Shown here in pieces: positions 54,388 to 63,088 of a DNA stretch of 64,000 bases. The translations under genes were made by a program, and so were the position numbers. The stretch is taken from positions 29,910,063 through 29,974,062 of the forward strand of contig CM020619.1 of the NCBI GenBank assembly GCA_009829735.1. The letters are read 5' to 3'. Below the pieces are notes generated by a model that was not told the DNA's origin, did not search any database, and saw only the letters and a list, made by a program, of their open reading frames with translations. The first letter of the stretch is position 1. The number at the start of each line of letters is the position of its first letter. The stretch is from Pyropia yezoensis (Eukaryota > Rhodophyta > Bangiophyceae > Bangiales > Bangiaceae).

Positions 54388-56328
54388 TCGTTTCCCGCCG
54401 ACTTGGCGTCTGAATCTGAGGGCGAAGGGGAAGACGACGAGTCCGAGGACGACGTGTCCGCCTCCTCCGCCGAGGGTACGGCGACCGCCACTACCAGTCG
54501 AGGACCACCCTCGCGGCGTAAACGTGCTTCGTTCGTAGCCGACTTCTTACTCGCATTCTTAACAAGTTGCTGAATGCGCTTACTCAACTTGGGGCAATCA
54601 TATGCCCAGTGTCCATCGGAGTTGCAGTTCCAACAACGATTGTCAGTTCCCGGAGGGGTTGTCCGACTGGGAAAGACGAAGAGGTACCCTGGGAAGTTCC
54701 CACGGCAGCTACTACTCTTTCCTTGCGGACTCGGCGTGCCTCTCTCAGCTCTCTGGCCTGGCGCGCCTCCTCGCGTTCCTTGGCCAACTCGGCCTGACGC
54801 TCTTGGCGTTGTTCCTCCCGCAACTTGCGGTAGGCCTCACCTCTGCGGCAGGCGAACCTAGCCAACTCGGCCAGTGTCGCCCGGGCAGTGCTATGCTCCC
54901 GGGTCTCCATGCGGACTGACCAATGGAGTCCCTTCACAAACCGACTCTTCACCACAGCTTGTGGATGAAGAAACCCACAAAGGTTGTTTGGCTTACGGAC
55001 TCGCTCCACAAAGGACAACTCGTCCTCAGCCTCTTCCTGGTGAGCTTGGGTAAACTCCTCAACTTGAGAAGCGAACGCTGCTTCATTCACCATGGCTCGC
55101 AACAACCAGTTGACGAGCTCCAAATAGGACGTCACCTCACCAGTGTCTGCACTTGAGAAACTGGGCATGAAGGACATAAGTTCTGTCCGCAGGTCGCCCT
55201 TCGTAAACTCCTGTAGCATATAGAAAGCCATGCCTTCACTTATGGCATTGTCGTCGCAGGCTTTTGTGAAACGACGTAGAAACTCAAAGACACGGAGGGG
55301 GGGACTTCCTTCCCACTCCGCTTCGTGCCCAAAAGAGTGAAGTGCATTCTTTTTGGCACGGTCCATGGCTCGGGCCTGGACAGGACCATACGCCACCGAC
55401 TTGTTGTGGAGGGCGTAGGTCTCACAGTCAAAGATGCTCTGGTGGACCGGGTTGGCTACCTGGATCTTGGGCGGCACCTCACGTTGAGGGAACAGCCGCT
55501 GAGGCACTCTGGTAAGTTGACCCGCAGTGCCTGTCGTCTGTCGCGGCGAGCTTGGTGGAGCCGCCGGCTTTTCCGAGGGGAACTCCCCCGTGAAGGGCGT
55601 ACGCCCCACCGAAAATGGTGTGGCTCCCTCGTTGGGAGTCACAGGGGTCGCCCCCTGTTCGGGGCGACCCGAGATAGGCGTGAGGAGGGACTCCCCCTGC
55701 GCCTGCGGGCTCGAAAGCCCCAATCCGGTTTGGACATTAAGGCCATCTGGCAAACTCGGCACCATCTGATTCAGAATAGTATTCGTCATCGTGACCACTA
55801 GGTCCGGCAAAGTCTGCCGTAACACATTGGTCGCCTCCCGACGGACAGTTTCCGCGAGGAGTGGATTTTCAACTCCCGTTGAGTCTCGGTCCGCCTCCGG
55901 GAGTCCATCTGAGGGGTAACCACAATCCTCAGGGTCTCCACCGGGGGCATGGGCGCGAGCCCATCGCCGATCAACGGAGGTCCGCCGTCCTTCGAAAGCC
56001 TAGTTGGCGACGGCTCCATGCCAAAGTTGGCTCCCACCCGGGTGGAACCCGCGGGGACAGTCCTCTCACCTTGGGACGTTCCCGTTGAGTGTACCACACG
56101 GTGGCCAGACTTCGGCTCACCCACATCAGAAGTGTCACCCGAATGAACTCCCGACTGAGTCGGGGTGGCCTGTTGCCCGCCCGCACTTCCAGTCCTGCTG
56201 GCTTGAGGGGCCTCCAGTCCCTCTGCGACCCCAGGTAAACCTACCTGTGTCTCACCAGTATTCGAAGGCACTGAAGTACGTGCGTCACCCGTGTACTCCC
56301 ACGACGACGGGGGGTCCGAGCTAGCCAT
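54388..56328 (-). pseudogene. gag: gag of complete element with CCHC zinc knuckle
   Basis: The start is ATG 56326-56328 (MASSDPPSSWEYTG), about 100 bp after the PBS. A Ser/Pro/Gly-rich N-terminus changes frame near 55850 into a capsid-like region (55825-54584; VFEFLRRFTKACDDNAISEG, ELVNWLLRAMVNEAAF) and a charged coil (REEQRQERQAELAKEREEAR). The zinc knuckle CWNCNSDGHWAYDC (near 54605-54650) is in a third frame. It binds element RNA. An acidic Ser-rich tail (54384-54587) leads into the protease. The frame changes suggest decay. Confidence 0.8.
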
Positions 56329-56431
56329 GTTGGCTAACGATCCTTATGACACGGTCCAAGTCCACCGTTCTTCTGAAACAGAGGGCCCCCTACACCCGGG
56401 TGCACCCGGAGGTAAAGTTTACCTCTGTCCC

Positions 56432-56445
56432 CTGCTGCTCCACCA
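56432..56445 (-). promoter_or_regulatory. primer-binding site of complete element
   Basis: Minus-strand TGGTGGAGCAGCAG starts two bases after the 5' LTR end. It begins TGG, as complements of a tRNA CCA end do. It is not the common initiator-Met type site. The same 14 bases serve the host element at 57726-57739. Confidence 0.75.
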
Positions 56446-56447
56446 CA

Positions 56448-56917
56448 TGTGGCAAAAACCTCTCGCACACGCGACACCCAAAATGGGGCGGTGTACAAAG
56501 GCTGCCTCCCGTGTCGGGGGAACCGGAAGAAGTGCAAGTCGCACACACTCTATCCCTGTTGTGAGGCAATCCCCCCACTGACAAACAAGAAGATGGTGTG
56601 TGGTCCAACAGTTTCTTGGTCGGGACGGGGAAGCAGGGCCAAGCCCCGCTGTCCCTCCCCTTATCCCCCCAGGGTCCCCTCAGAATCTCGCCACTCAGAA
56701 TCTCCCACCCCAGCACCTGCCCACCGGGCCACACGAAAATTCAAGACGATAAATGCAGGAAACCCTCAAATCCAAGTTGGATTTACTACTAAGCTAACTA
56801 TCCCAAACTTAGGCAATACGGACCCAAATGCAGGGGGAGGAACGGGTCAGGCTAGTGGCCTGCGGCCCCTTGCATGGCACGTGTTGCCCCCCTACCCGGG
56901 GGGTCAATACTGCCACA
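56448..56917 (-). repeat. 5' LTR of complete element
   Basis: 470 bp, TGTGGCA...TGCCACA, partner of 46892-47361. It should carry the promoter on the minus strand; no clear TATA box was picked out. Carries the same 17-bp palindrome at 56768-56784. Confidence 0.93.
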
Positions 56918-56922
56918 GAAAC

Positions 56923-57519
56923 AGGGTACCCCCCCCTTCAATGGCCGACTCTGCTACGCAGTATGCATCTGCCGGGCCGTATCCGCGGAGTCCACTCCGG
57001 GTACTCCGAGCGTAGCGCTCCGTGTGGCTCCGTTCCATCTTGGCTGACGAATCGGATCCTAAACCCGCCGTGTCCGAAGGTTGTCCGGGAGTCGCTGCGC
57101 CGGCGTCAATCCCGGTAGACTCGTAGAGTAGTCCGGCCGGTTCAAACCGTACCGGTGTGGGAGGAATACGACAAGGTACGGTCGTGTGGCGTGTTGACAT
57201 CAGCACTTTTTGCGTCTTCCGTACGTTCTTGATGGGCGTCGAGTCCGGAAAACCGGGCCTCGATGCGGGCCAATGATGCCATCAGGGAATCCTCTGGTGA
57301 AGGTGGCGGCGAAATGACATTGGCCGAAAATGGTTGAAGCGGTCCCCCGCCCCCTGCCGTCCCAGCCGTACCAAACGTCGATCCGGCACCGGAGAGCATC
57401 GGCGTCTCAGTGTTGTCGATCGGGTTACCGATCCCGGTGCCCGGGTTCAACTCCGGGGTCGGCGTCGACCCCGATCCGTCATCTTGGGCGTTCCCCGTCT
57501 CGTGGGTAGAAAATGTCAC
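56923..57519 (-). pseudogene. gag: 5' part of host element gag
   Basis: The frame from ATG 57517-57519 (MTFSTHETGNAQDDGSG), Gly/Thr/Pro-rich, has a coil-like end (SLMASLARIEARFSGLDAHQE) and decays near 57142. It lies immediately downstream of the host LTR and PBS in the minus direction and is separated from the rest of gag (46886 leftward) by the nested 10-kb element. Confidence 0.7.
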
Positions 57520-57725
57520 AATCAGTCAACCGACGTGACGGTCACCACATGGAATAGAGCGGGGGGGGTAGGTAGTGGGGACAAAAAAATAAATCACAAC
57601 CATTTATAAGAACTCAACACAGTCAACCAGATCGCAACACCACGCGTACAAGAAAAGGACCGCCTCCATATCCGTGTGCCAGGGCCGAAGGCGGCGTCAC
57701 CGCCAGGCTGACGGAAACCCGTCTT

Positions 57726-57739
57726 CTGCTGCTCCACCA
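57726..57739 (-). promoter_or_regulatory. primer-binding site of host element
   Basis: TGGTGGAGCAGCAG on the minus strand, one base after the LTR end at 57741. Identical to the site of the complete element, so both families appear to use the same primer tRNA. Confidence 0.75.
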
Positions 57740-57740
57740 A

Positions 57741-58099
57741 TGAAGCACCATAGGAGACCGTAGCACGTTTACTCTCAGGGAACACTCACCAGGGGGGATC
57801 GGCACCAACGTCACCGGGAGGCCGAGGTTGCTGTCCTGGGCGCGCAGGCCACGAGACTAAGATAGGGGCCCAATGAGGAGGGGTTCGTTGCTCTACCATG
57901 GCCGGCGGATTCGCCGCCGGCACGCTCGTTATAAACCCTCGGAAACACCACTAACTACCCGCCACTCCAAGACGCAAGTCCCTCTGGTCATACGTAACGT
58001 ATAGATACCGTGACCAATATTAACTCCCAACTTGACAGTTAAGGATTAGAAGTAGTCCCCCAAAATGAGGGTCACAATACGGTCATCCATATTGCCACA
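57741..58099 (-). repeat. single LTR shared by both halves of host element
   Basis: 359 bp. Plus strand TGAAGCACCATAGG at the left, ATATTGCCACA at the right; read inwards both ends fit TGNNGCANNAT. The left flank is a PBS leading to gag; the right flank is a polypurine tract leading to a plus-strand ORF region and pol. It is lower in GC than surrounding DNA. Confidence 0.7.
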
Positions 58100-58100
58100 T

Positions 58101-58111
58101 ATCCCTCCCTT
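58101..58111 (-). promoter_or_regulatory. polypurine tract beside shared LTR
   Basis: Minus-strand AAGGGAGGGAT lies one base from the LTR start (TGTGGCAATATGG). This is the position expected of a 3' LTR primer. Confidence 0.6.
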
Positions 58112-58671
58112 AGATTCGACCCGTCCTCGGATCGATCTGCATTAGGCTTTCCGAATGTAAATGCGTCGCGCGACAGTTTACCAGTCGAAAGGGGCTTTGC
58201 GCCCGTTTACGAAAGCCACCCCTAGCCGGGGTCCTTTGATGGGGGTGCCCCTCTCTGTGTGGCGCGTAAGCGATCCGTTTTCCAGACCGTTGAATTTTCC
58301 GATGCGGTGATAAAGACAGGACCCCCCAAGGGGGAGTTTGGTGCATGCGGATCCGCCACCAGGCGTCTGATGGTGGGGGCGGCCGTCTCGTGTGGGCCAG
58401 AGAAGGGGGGGAACGCCCGCGTTGCGCGGGGGTGGTTGCTGGGGTCACCACCCTGATTCACACCGTGTCGGGGATGGTGTGGACCTTGGTGCCTGGGTGG
58501 AGCTCGCTCGTAGCGGTGCGTGGTGCGGGTGACCAGGATTCTTTCCGTCGTGGAGTAGCCTTGAGGGTGGAGGTGGGTCAGGTCCGGTAGGGGCGGGTAT
58601 TCGCGCTGCCTTTATTCATTTCGGATTGTCCCGCCGACAAGGGTGAAGGGATACCCCTCCGACGGTGAGAG

Positions 58672-60530
58672 GTGCCCCTACTGCATGTCAATTTGATTGA
58701 CCCCGTAGCATCCGGGAGTGTGGACGACTTCCTGCGGGAGAAGAACCTAGACGACGACGCGGTCGTCGAGACTCCCTCCCCCACGATATCTTACCTGGCG
58801 GGCGCCAGCTCTTCTGACGAGGACGCGGCTCCCGGGAACGCCTTACGAGGTGTACCCACCCGTGTCCCGACGAGGGTCCCGTCTGGCGTGCTGATGCAGG
58901 TGTGTAGCGTCACCACGGTGCCGACGCTGGGAGGTCAACCTCGCGTGGCTGAGCCGCTTCCTTCTCCGCGGGCTGCCCGGCCGGAAGCGAGGGCCAGTGC
59001 CGGCGCGGGGCTCTCAAGGTGGCCCTGCGGGAGGCGGTGGTGTTGTCGCGCCCGTTGTGGGCGAGGGTAACACCCAATCCGTCATGGCAGGTCCAGGTAG
59101 TCCGGGTCCCCGGCTGGACGGTGTCCCGGCGACAGTGTAGGCGATCGTACCCCCCAGGTCCGTGGCTACCTGACGTTGACCGCTGGCCAGTCTTCCCGTT
59201 ACGGTGGTGCACCCTGCGGTCAAGGTGCTACCCGCGGTACCGCAGGCATTGGGTGGACAAGACGCGCCTTCCCCCATGGCGGTATATGGTGGGAGTTTCT
59301 CCGGGCGGGTACCCGCCTTTTCTTTCTCCTCTGCCCCGTGCGGCGGTGCCGACGTAAGTGCCGTTAGGGCTCCCGCCGGTGCCGGCGGATCTTCCTGGGC
59401 CAGCCCGGGTTGCCCCGTTCAGCGGTGGCGTAGCGGTAACGGTGGGGGCCCCCCCGTTGTCGGTAGTAACGGTGCGCCGGGTATCCGTGCTAATGGTTTC
59501 CCACTCGCGGGGATCGCGGTGGCGTTAACCACCTGTCACGGCTGTGCAGCCGGTCGGCTTTCTCAAGGGCTCCCTGAATAGCTTCCCCAAGAACTCCTCC
59601 GAGGGCTTTCTCAAGGGCTCGTCCAAGGGCTTCCTCAATGGCTCCCTCGTCTGGAGGAGTCCCCGGTGGCGGCGGCTGGTCTTCCCGAGAATCCCCGGGT
59701 GTCCGTTAGAGGTCCTTCCTGATTATCTTCAGGAGTTAGCCCCTTGCTTGGGGTCCCCATCTCCGGCCGGTGCTTCTTGTCGTCACCTTGAGTGGGACGT
59801 CACTAGTGGAGGACGTGAGACGTCCCGTCGACGCGGGGAACCCCGCTGGTGGGATTGCTTTCGTAGGGCCTAGCCCAATCTTCTGGGCTTGCACCAGTGC
59901 CATGCTTGACTTCGGCACCCCCTGGCCTGGGTTGAGTAGGCTCCTCCGGCTCCGGAGGTCGTATCTTCTGCCTCCGTTGTGCCCGGTGGCGGCCAGCGTC
60001 TATACTATGAGGGCGTTGACTCCCTCATTACCCGCGCTTTGCGGGAGGGGCTCCCGGTTAGCTGGGGGGACATCCTCCCTGGTGCTGCGCAGGTTTGTAA
60101 TGCGGGCTGCTTCGGCCGGGTGCTTGACTGCATCCAGTTAGCCCTGGAGTCAGTGGAGGCTGGTCACAGCACTCTACTGGAGCTTTGAACAGAGGTAACT
60201 CAGGCGGTTGATTGTCGTGAGATGACCGACTGGAGGGGTTCGGAAGAACACGCGACGACGCGTGAGGGGCCCTTTCTGCTGGTGGGGACACCCCCTACTG
60301 AGGGTTGTCACCATGATAGCGAGGGACCCGGTGACGCTGATGGGGGCCGGGTAGTAGCGAGCATACCTCATCCCCTGTGGGGGCATTTCTTGACTCTGTT
60401 CGTAGCCATCGGGGAGTACCCATTCTGGCTTAGTCGTGGCTTGCCACATGCTCTCTCGCGCCCCAACCCGTCCTGGTTGGGTAGTACTTGTGGAGGTCAT
60501 CCTCCCTTACCCTGTCACTTGACTCCATGA
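58672..60530 (+). pseudogene. decayed plus-strand ORF region of third element
   Basis: Between the PPT and the pol 3' end of the right half, the plus strand holds several protein-like fragments in different frames: 58672-59070 (DPVASGSVDDFLREKNLDDD), 59544-59873, 59979-60188 (RLYYEGVDSLITRALREGLP) and 60222-60530 (LTLFVAIGEYPFWLSRGLP). The position matches the antisense ORFs of the other two elements. I could not show sequence homology by eye. The stretch 58112-58671 shows only weak frames. Confidence 0.4.
59557..59648 (+). repeat. short tandem repeat encoding GFLKGS-like units
   Basis: Repeats of the type TTTCTCAAGGGCTC(C/G) encode GFLKGSLN, GFLKGSSK and GFLNGSLV in the 59544 frame. They are degenerate, about 3 units. 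Confidence 0.55.
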
Positions 60531-60737
60531 GTGTACGTGTACCCCGATGTAAGCCCCAGGCTTCGTCGATAATATCGGAGTTATTCTTTCCCTTGAAGTC
60601 AAAACTTATTAAGGTTAAGTGCCCTCTTAGCTTGCCTATGCCTGCTTCGACTTAGTAAACGAAAGTCTTGGGGCGTCCATGTCACACACTACTTAGTAGG
60701 TCTAGCCCCACCCCCCAACAGCCGAAGTCGGTGTCGG

Positions 60738-61958
60738 TTGGGTTGTTACAGTAGGCGGCGTCGCCTCATGTATGGCAAGAGCAGTTGGCGGGGTATTTTA
60801 TCCGCCCGCTCCGAGGTGGGTGAGTCGTATCCGATTCACATGACCTTGACGTACCAGGATTCTGGTAGGTCCGGGTCGGTATGTCCGACGATGCTCTCCA
60901 CCAGGTATGGGATTCCCTCCAGGCGCACCGGGTCATCTGACCGGTGTATGGTAAGAGCTTCATAAAGCAACCCAGCCGGAACGAGCTGAAGCTGTTCCGG
61001 CTTCCGCGCCGGTGTGAAATCGTTCATACTGGTGCGTTGTATCTCCTTCTCGGAACGGAAGATGACTGAGTGATCATGTTTTTGTGATTTCTGGTACGGT
61101 CCTATGACCGGTTGCATGAGCTTGTCCCCTCGGAACTTCTGGTGTCCTATGTACACGCAGGCACCTGTTCCCAGGGTCGCGTTGCGCACCCGTAGTCCGG
61201 CGTCGAAGTTTTTTTTGTATCGAAGCTGAGTTCGGTAAAAGGCATCCTTGAGCTTAGGGATGATCCACGATAGCTTGGCCAACCAAGCCCGGTGGATGCG
61301 CTCGGCCAAACGGCCATCCGGTCTGTCATACCGAGTTCACCTGCCCGGTGGCAGCGTTAGGTTACCGACGCCCATAGGCATGCCCCACTCCAGAGGGGCA
61401 ATGTTCGTGCTCAGGTGGGGCCTGGCATTCTATGCCAAGGTGAGTACGGACAGGAGCCTGTCCCTCGTGTTCGTGTGCTCAGACACGTAGCATTGGAGCA
61501 TCTTGACGATGGTGCGGTTGAACCGCTCCACCTGCCCGTTGGTTTGTCGGTGGTAGTCGGAAGCCCGACGTGGCTCGATCCGGAACATGCCCATGACCTC
61601 AGTGCAGAATGCTGATGTCATATTTGCTCCGTTCTCGGAGAGGAGTTGCTTCATCACGCCGCAAGAAGTGATTCAGTGGTCAACCACTGCGTTCATGATG
61701 GTGTATGCCGTGTCATCCGGAATGGCTTCCGCTCGTGACAGCTTTGTGAAGCGGTCCGACATGACCAGCATATACCTGTTGCCTTCTTCCGTTCGCGGAA
61801 GCGGCCCGAGTATGTCGATAGCGACTTGCTCGTTGGGCCCATCTGGTGGAAATAGTCTTATAGGGGATGCCCGCCTATGAAGACTCATACGATTCCGTGC
61901 ACACGGGTGGCACCCCCGCACGTGGTCGACTACGTCGACGGCCATTGCTGGCCAGTCA
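60738..61958 (-). pseudogene. pol: integrase and chromodomain of host element's 3' half
   Basis: Reading leftward from 61958: end of an H2C2 finger (HPCARNRMSLH), integrase core (VAIDILGPLPRTEEGN, LSENGANMTSAF, YHRQTNGQVERFNRT) and integrase C-terminus (RYKKNFDAGLRVRNA). A chromodomain follows (YLVESIVGHTDPDLPESWYV) with TGA at 60836 where Trp is expected; after it the frame continues IGYDSPTSERADKIP. A small frame change lies near 61660. The 5' side is cut by the orphan LTR. Confidence 0.85.
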
Positions 61959-62427
61959 TGTGGCAAAAACCGCTCGCGCACTCACCACCCAAGTTCGGGT
62001 AGTGCACAAGGGCTGCCTCCCGTGTCGGGGGAACCGTAAGAAGTGCTAGTCGAAAACCCACTGTCTCTTTTTTGGGGCCATCCCCCTACCAGTGAACAAG
62101 AAGATCTTGTGTGGGCCAACAGTTTCTTGGTCGGGACGGGGAAGCGAGGCCAAGCCCAGCTGTCCGTTCCCTTTTCCCGCCAGGGTCTTCCCAGAATCTC
62201 GCCACTCAGAATCTTCCACCCAAGCGCCTGCCTACCGGGCCACACGAAAATTCAAAACGATAAAATGCAGAAAACCCTCAAATACATGTTGAATTTACTA
62301 TCAAGCAAAGTATCTCCGACTTAGGGAAATTCGGGATCACAAGCCAAGGGAGGAACGGGTCAGACCGGTTGTCCCCCGTCCGAGTATAGCGCGCTTTGCC
62401 CCGCTGCGAGGCGCCAGTTCTGCCACA
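61959..62427 (-). repeat. orphan LTR, diverged relative of the 470-bp LTRs
   Basis: 469 bp, TGTGGCAAAAACCGC at the left and CTGCCACA at the right, collinear with the LTRs of the complete element but with many substitutions, especially in the last 130 bp. Flanks (AGTCA and GGCCG) do not match. Neither side has a PBS or PPT. It is an old LTR left by deletion or recombination. Confidence 0.85.
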
Positions 62428-62789
62428 GGCCGTTGCACCCCAATTGAATTTATCGTCGGCAGCAGGTCTCTCCGCGCTCGGATCACTGTCCACATCCCAC
62501 ATCCCTCTTCCGTGCTTCCCCCTTGGAGCACCGCCACCGCTGAAAGCCCAATCCACCGTGAGGGAACGCCAACGCCCCCGAACCTTTTTCAGTCTTCCAG
62601 CGCCCTCTGTCGGCGCTGCCGCCCCTCGACGCCCTGACTCATCGTGCCTCGCGAAGGCCGCTGACGACGGATTGGAAGGCACCCATTGTTCACCGCGGCA
62701 CAGCCCCTGCAGTCGGCTTCGAATGCCGCTCGGTCTGACTGTACTCACTGAGGTCTTTGGGCTAAAACAGACAGGCAGGCCAGATTGTG
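62428..62789. other. flank right of orphan LTR, no gene seen
   Basis: No coding or repeat structure recognised. The pol sequence interrupted on the left side of the LTR does not resume here. Confidence 0.4.
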
Positions 62790-63088
62790 GAAGGCACGTT
62801 TGTGTGCGGAGTGTCTCGTTGGAACCTGGAAGTGTTGGCATTACGGGGCAAGCGACGGTAAGGGGGGTGGGTACCTTATTATTCTGTACAGATGACGCCA
62901 TCAGGTGGCCAGTTCTCAACGTGTATCCAGAAAACATAGAATGGCACAGAGCCCAGGCTGTGGGGAGCACAACAGTGCGTCGCTTGTTGCGCGGAGGCGC
63001 TGATTGCTGGTCAGTGGGGTATTAATGGACACGACGGGGGGGCGCGCACGTGGGAAGCCGAGATACGATTTGCGAGTCGGCGCGCACG
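62790..63088 (+). repeat. diverged copy of the foldback arm
   Basis: Collinear with 1965-2263, the right arm of the foldback element. Shared blocks include GTGTTGGCAT, CTGTACAGATGACG against CTGTACGGATGACG, CAGGTGGCC, GGGGAGCACAAC and a closing GACGGGGGG followed by a diverged end. I estimate roughly 70 percent identity by eye. No opposite arm was found nearby. Confidence 0.75.

Larger units (their letters stand above)
46921..56784. repeat. dispersed CAA(C/G)TTG palindromes in complete element
   Basis: Perfect odd palindromes of 11-17 bp centred on C or G in CAASTTG lie at 46921, 47212 (17 bp), 48270, 48343, 49023, 50359 (15 bp), 50930, 52330, 53339, 53367, 54818, 55058 and 56768. Flanks differ yet pair, for example GTTCAACTTGAAC, CCGCAACTTGCGG and CTCCCAAGTTGGGAG. 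Imperfect versions such as GGCCCACTTGGCC are also frequent. They fall in LTR, gag, pol and antisense ORF alike. The sister element has two (36768, 39935). Confidence 0.7.
46892..56917 (-). mobile_element. complete Ty3/gypsy chromodomain retrotransposon
   Basis: A 10,026-bp element transcribed on the minus strand. The LTRs, 46892-47361 and 56448-56917 (470 bp each), begin TGTGGCA and end TGCCACA. Target duplication GAAAC flanks it (46887-46891 and 56918-56922). Order in the element sense: 5' LTR (56917-56448), PBS, gag, protease, RT, RNase H, integrase, chromodomain, antisense ORF, PPT, 3' LTR (47361-46892). The LTRs differ at about 11 positions, so insertion is not recent. It is inserted into the gag of another element. 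Defects include a changed protease Asp, frameshifts, a TAG in the chromodomain and a nested solo LTR. Confidence 0.93.
43476..61958 (-). mobile_element. host retroelement, apparently circularly permuted
   Basis: Read in the minus direction the order is: integrase-chromodomain (61958-60738), decayed plus-strand ORF region, PPT, one LTR (57741-58099), PBS, gag, protease, RT (to 43476). RNase H is missing between the two ends. With the 10.03-kb insertion removed it is about 8.4 kb. A single LTR with PPT on one side and PBS on the other joins a 3' half to a 5' half. This fits an integrated one-LTR circle, or a tandem pair reduced by deletion. The identity of the two halves as one family rests on that shared LTR. 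Confidence 0.55.
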
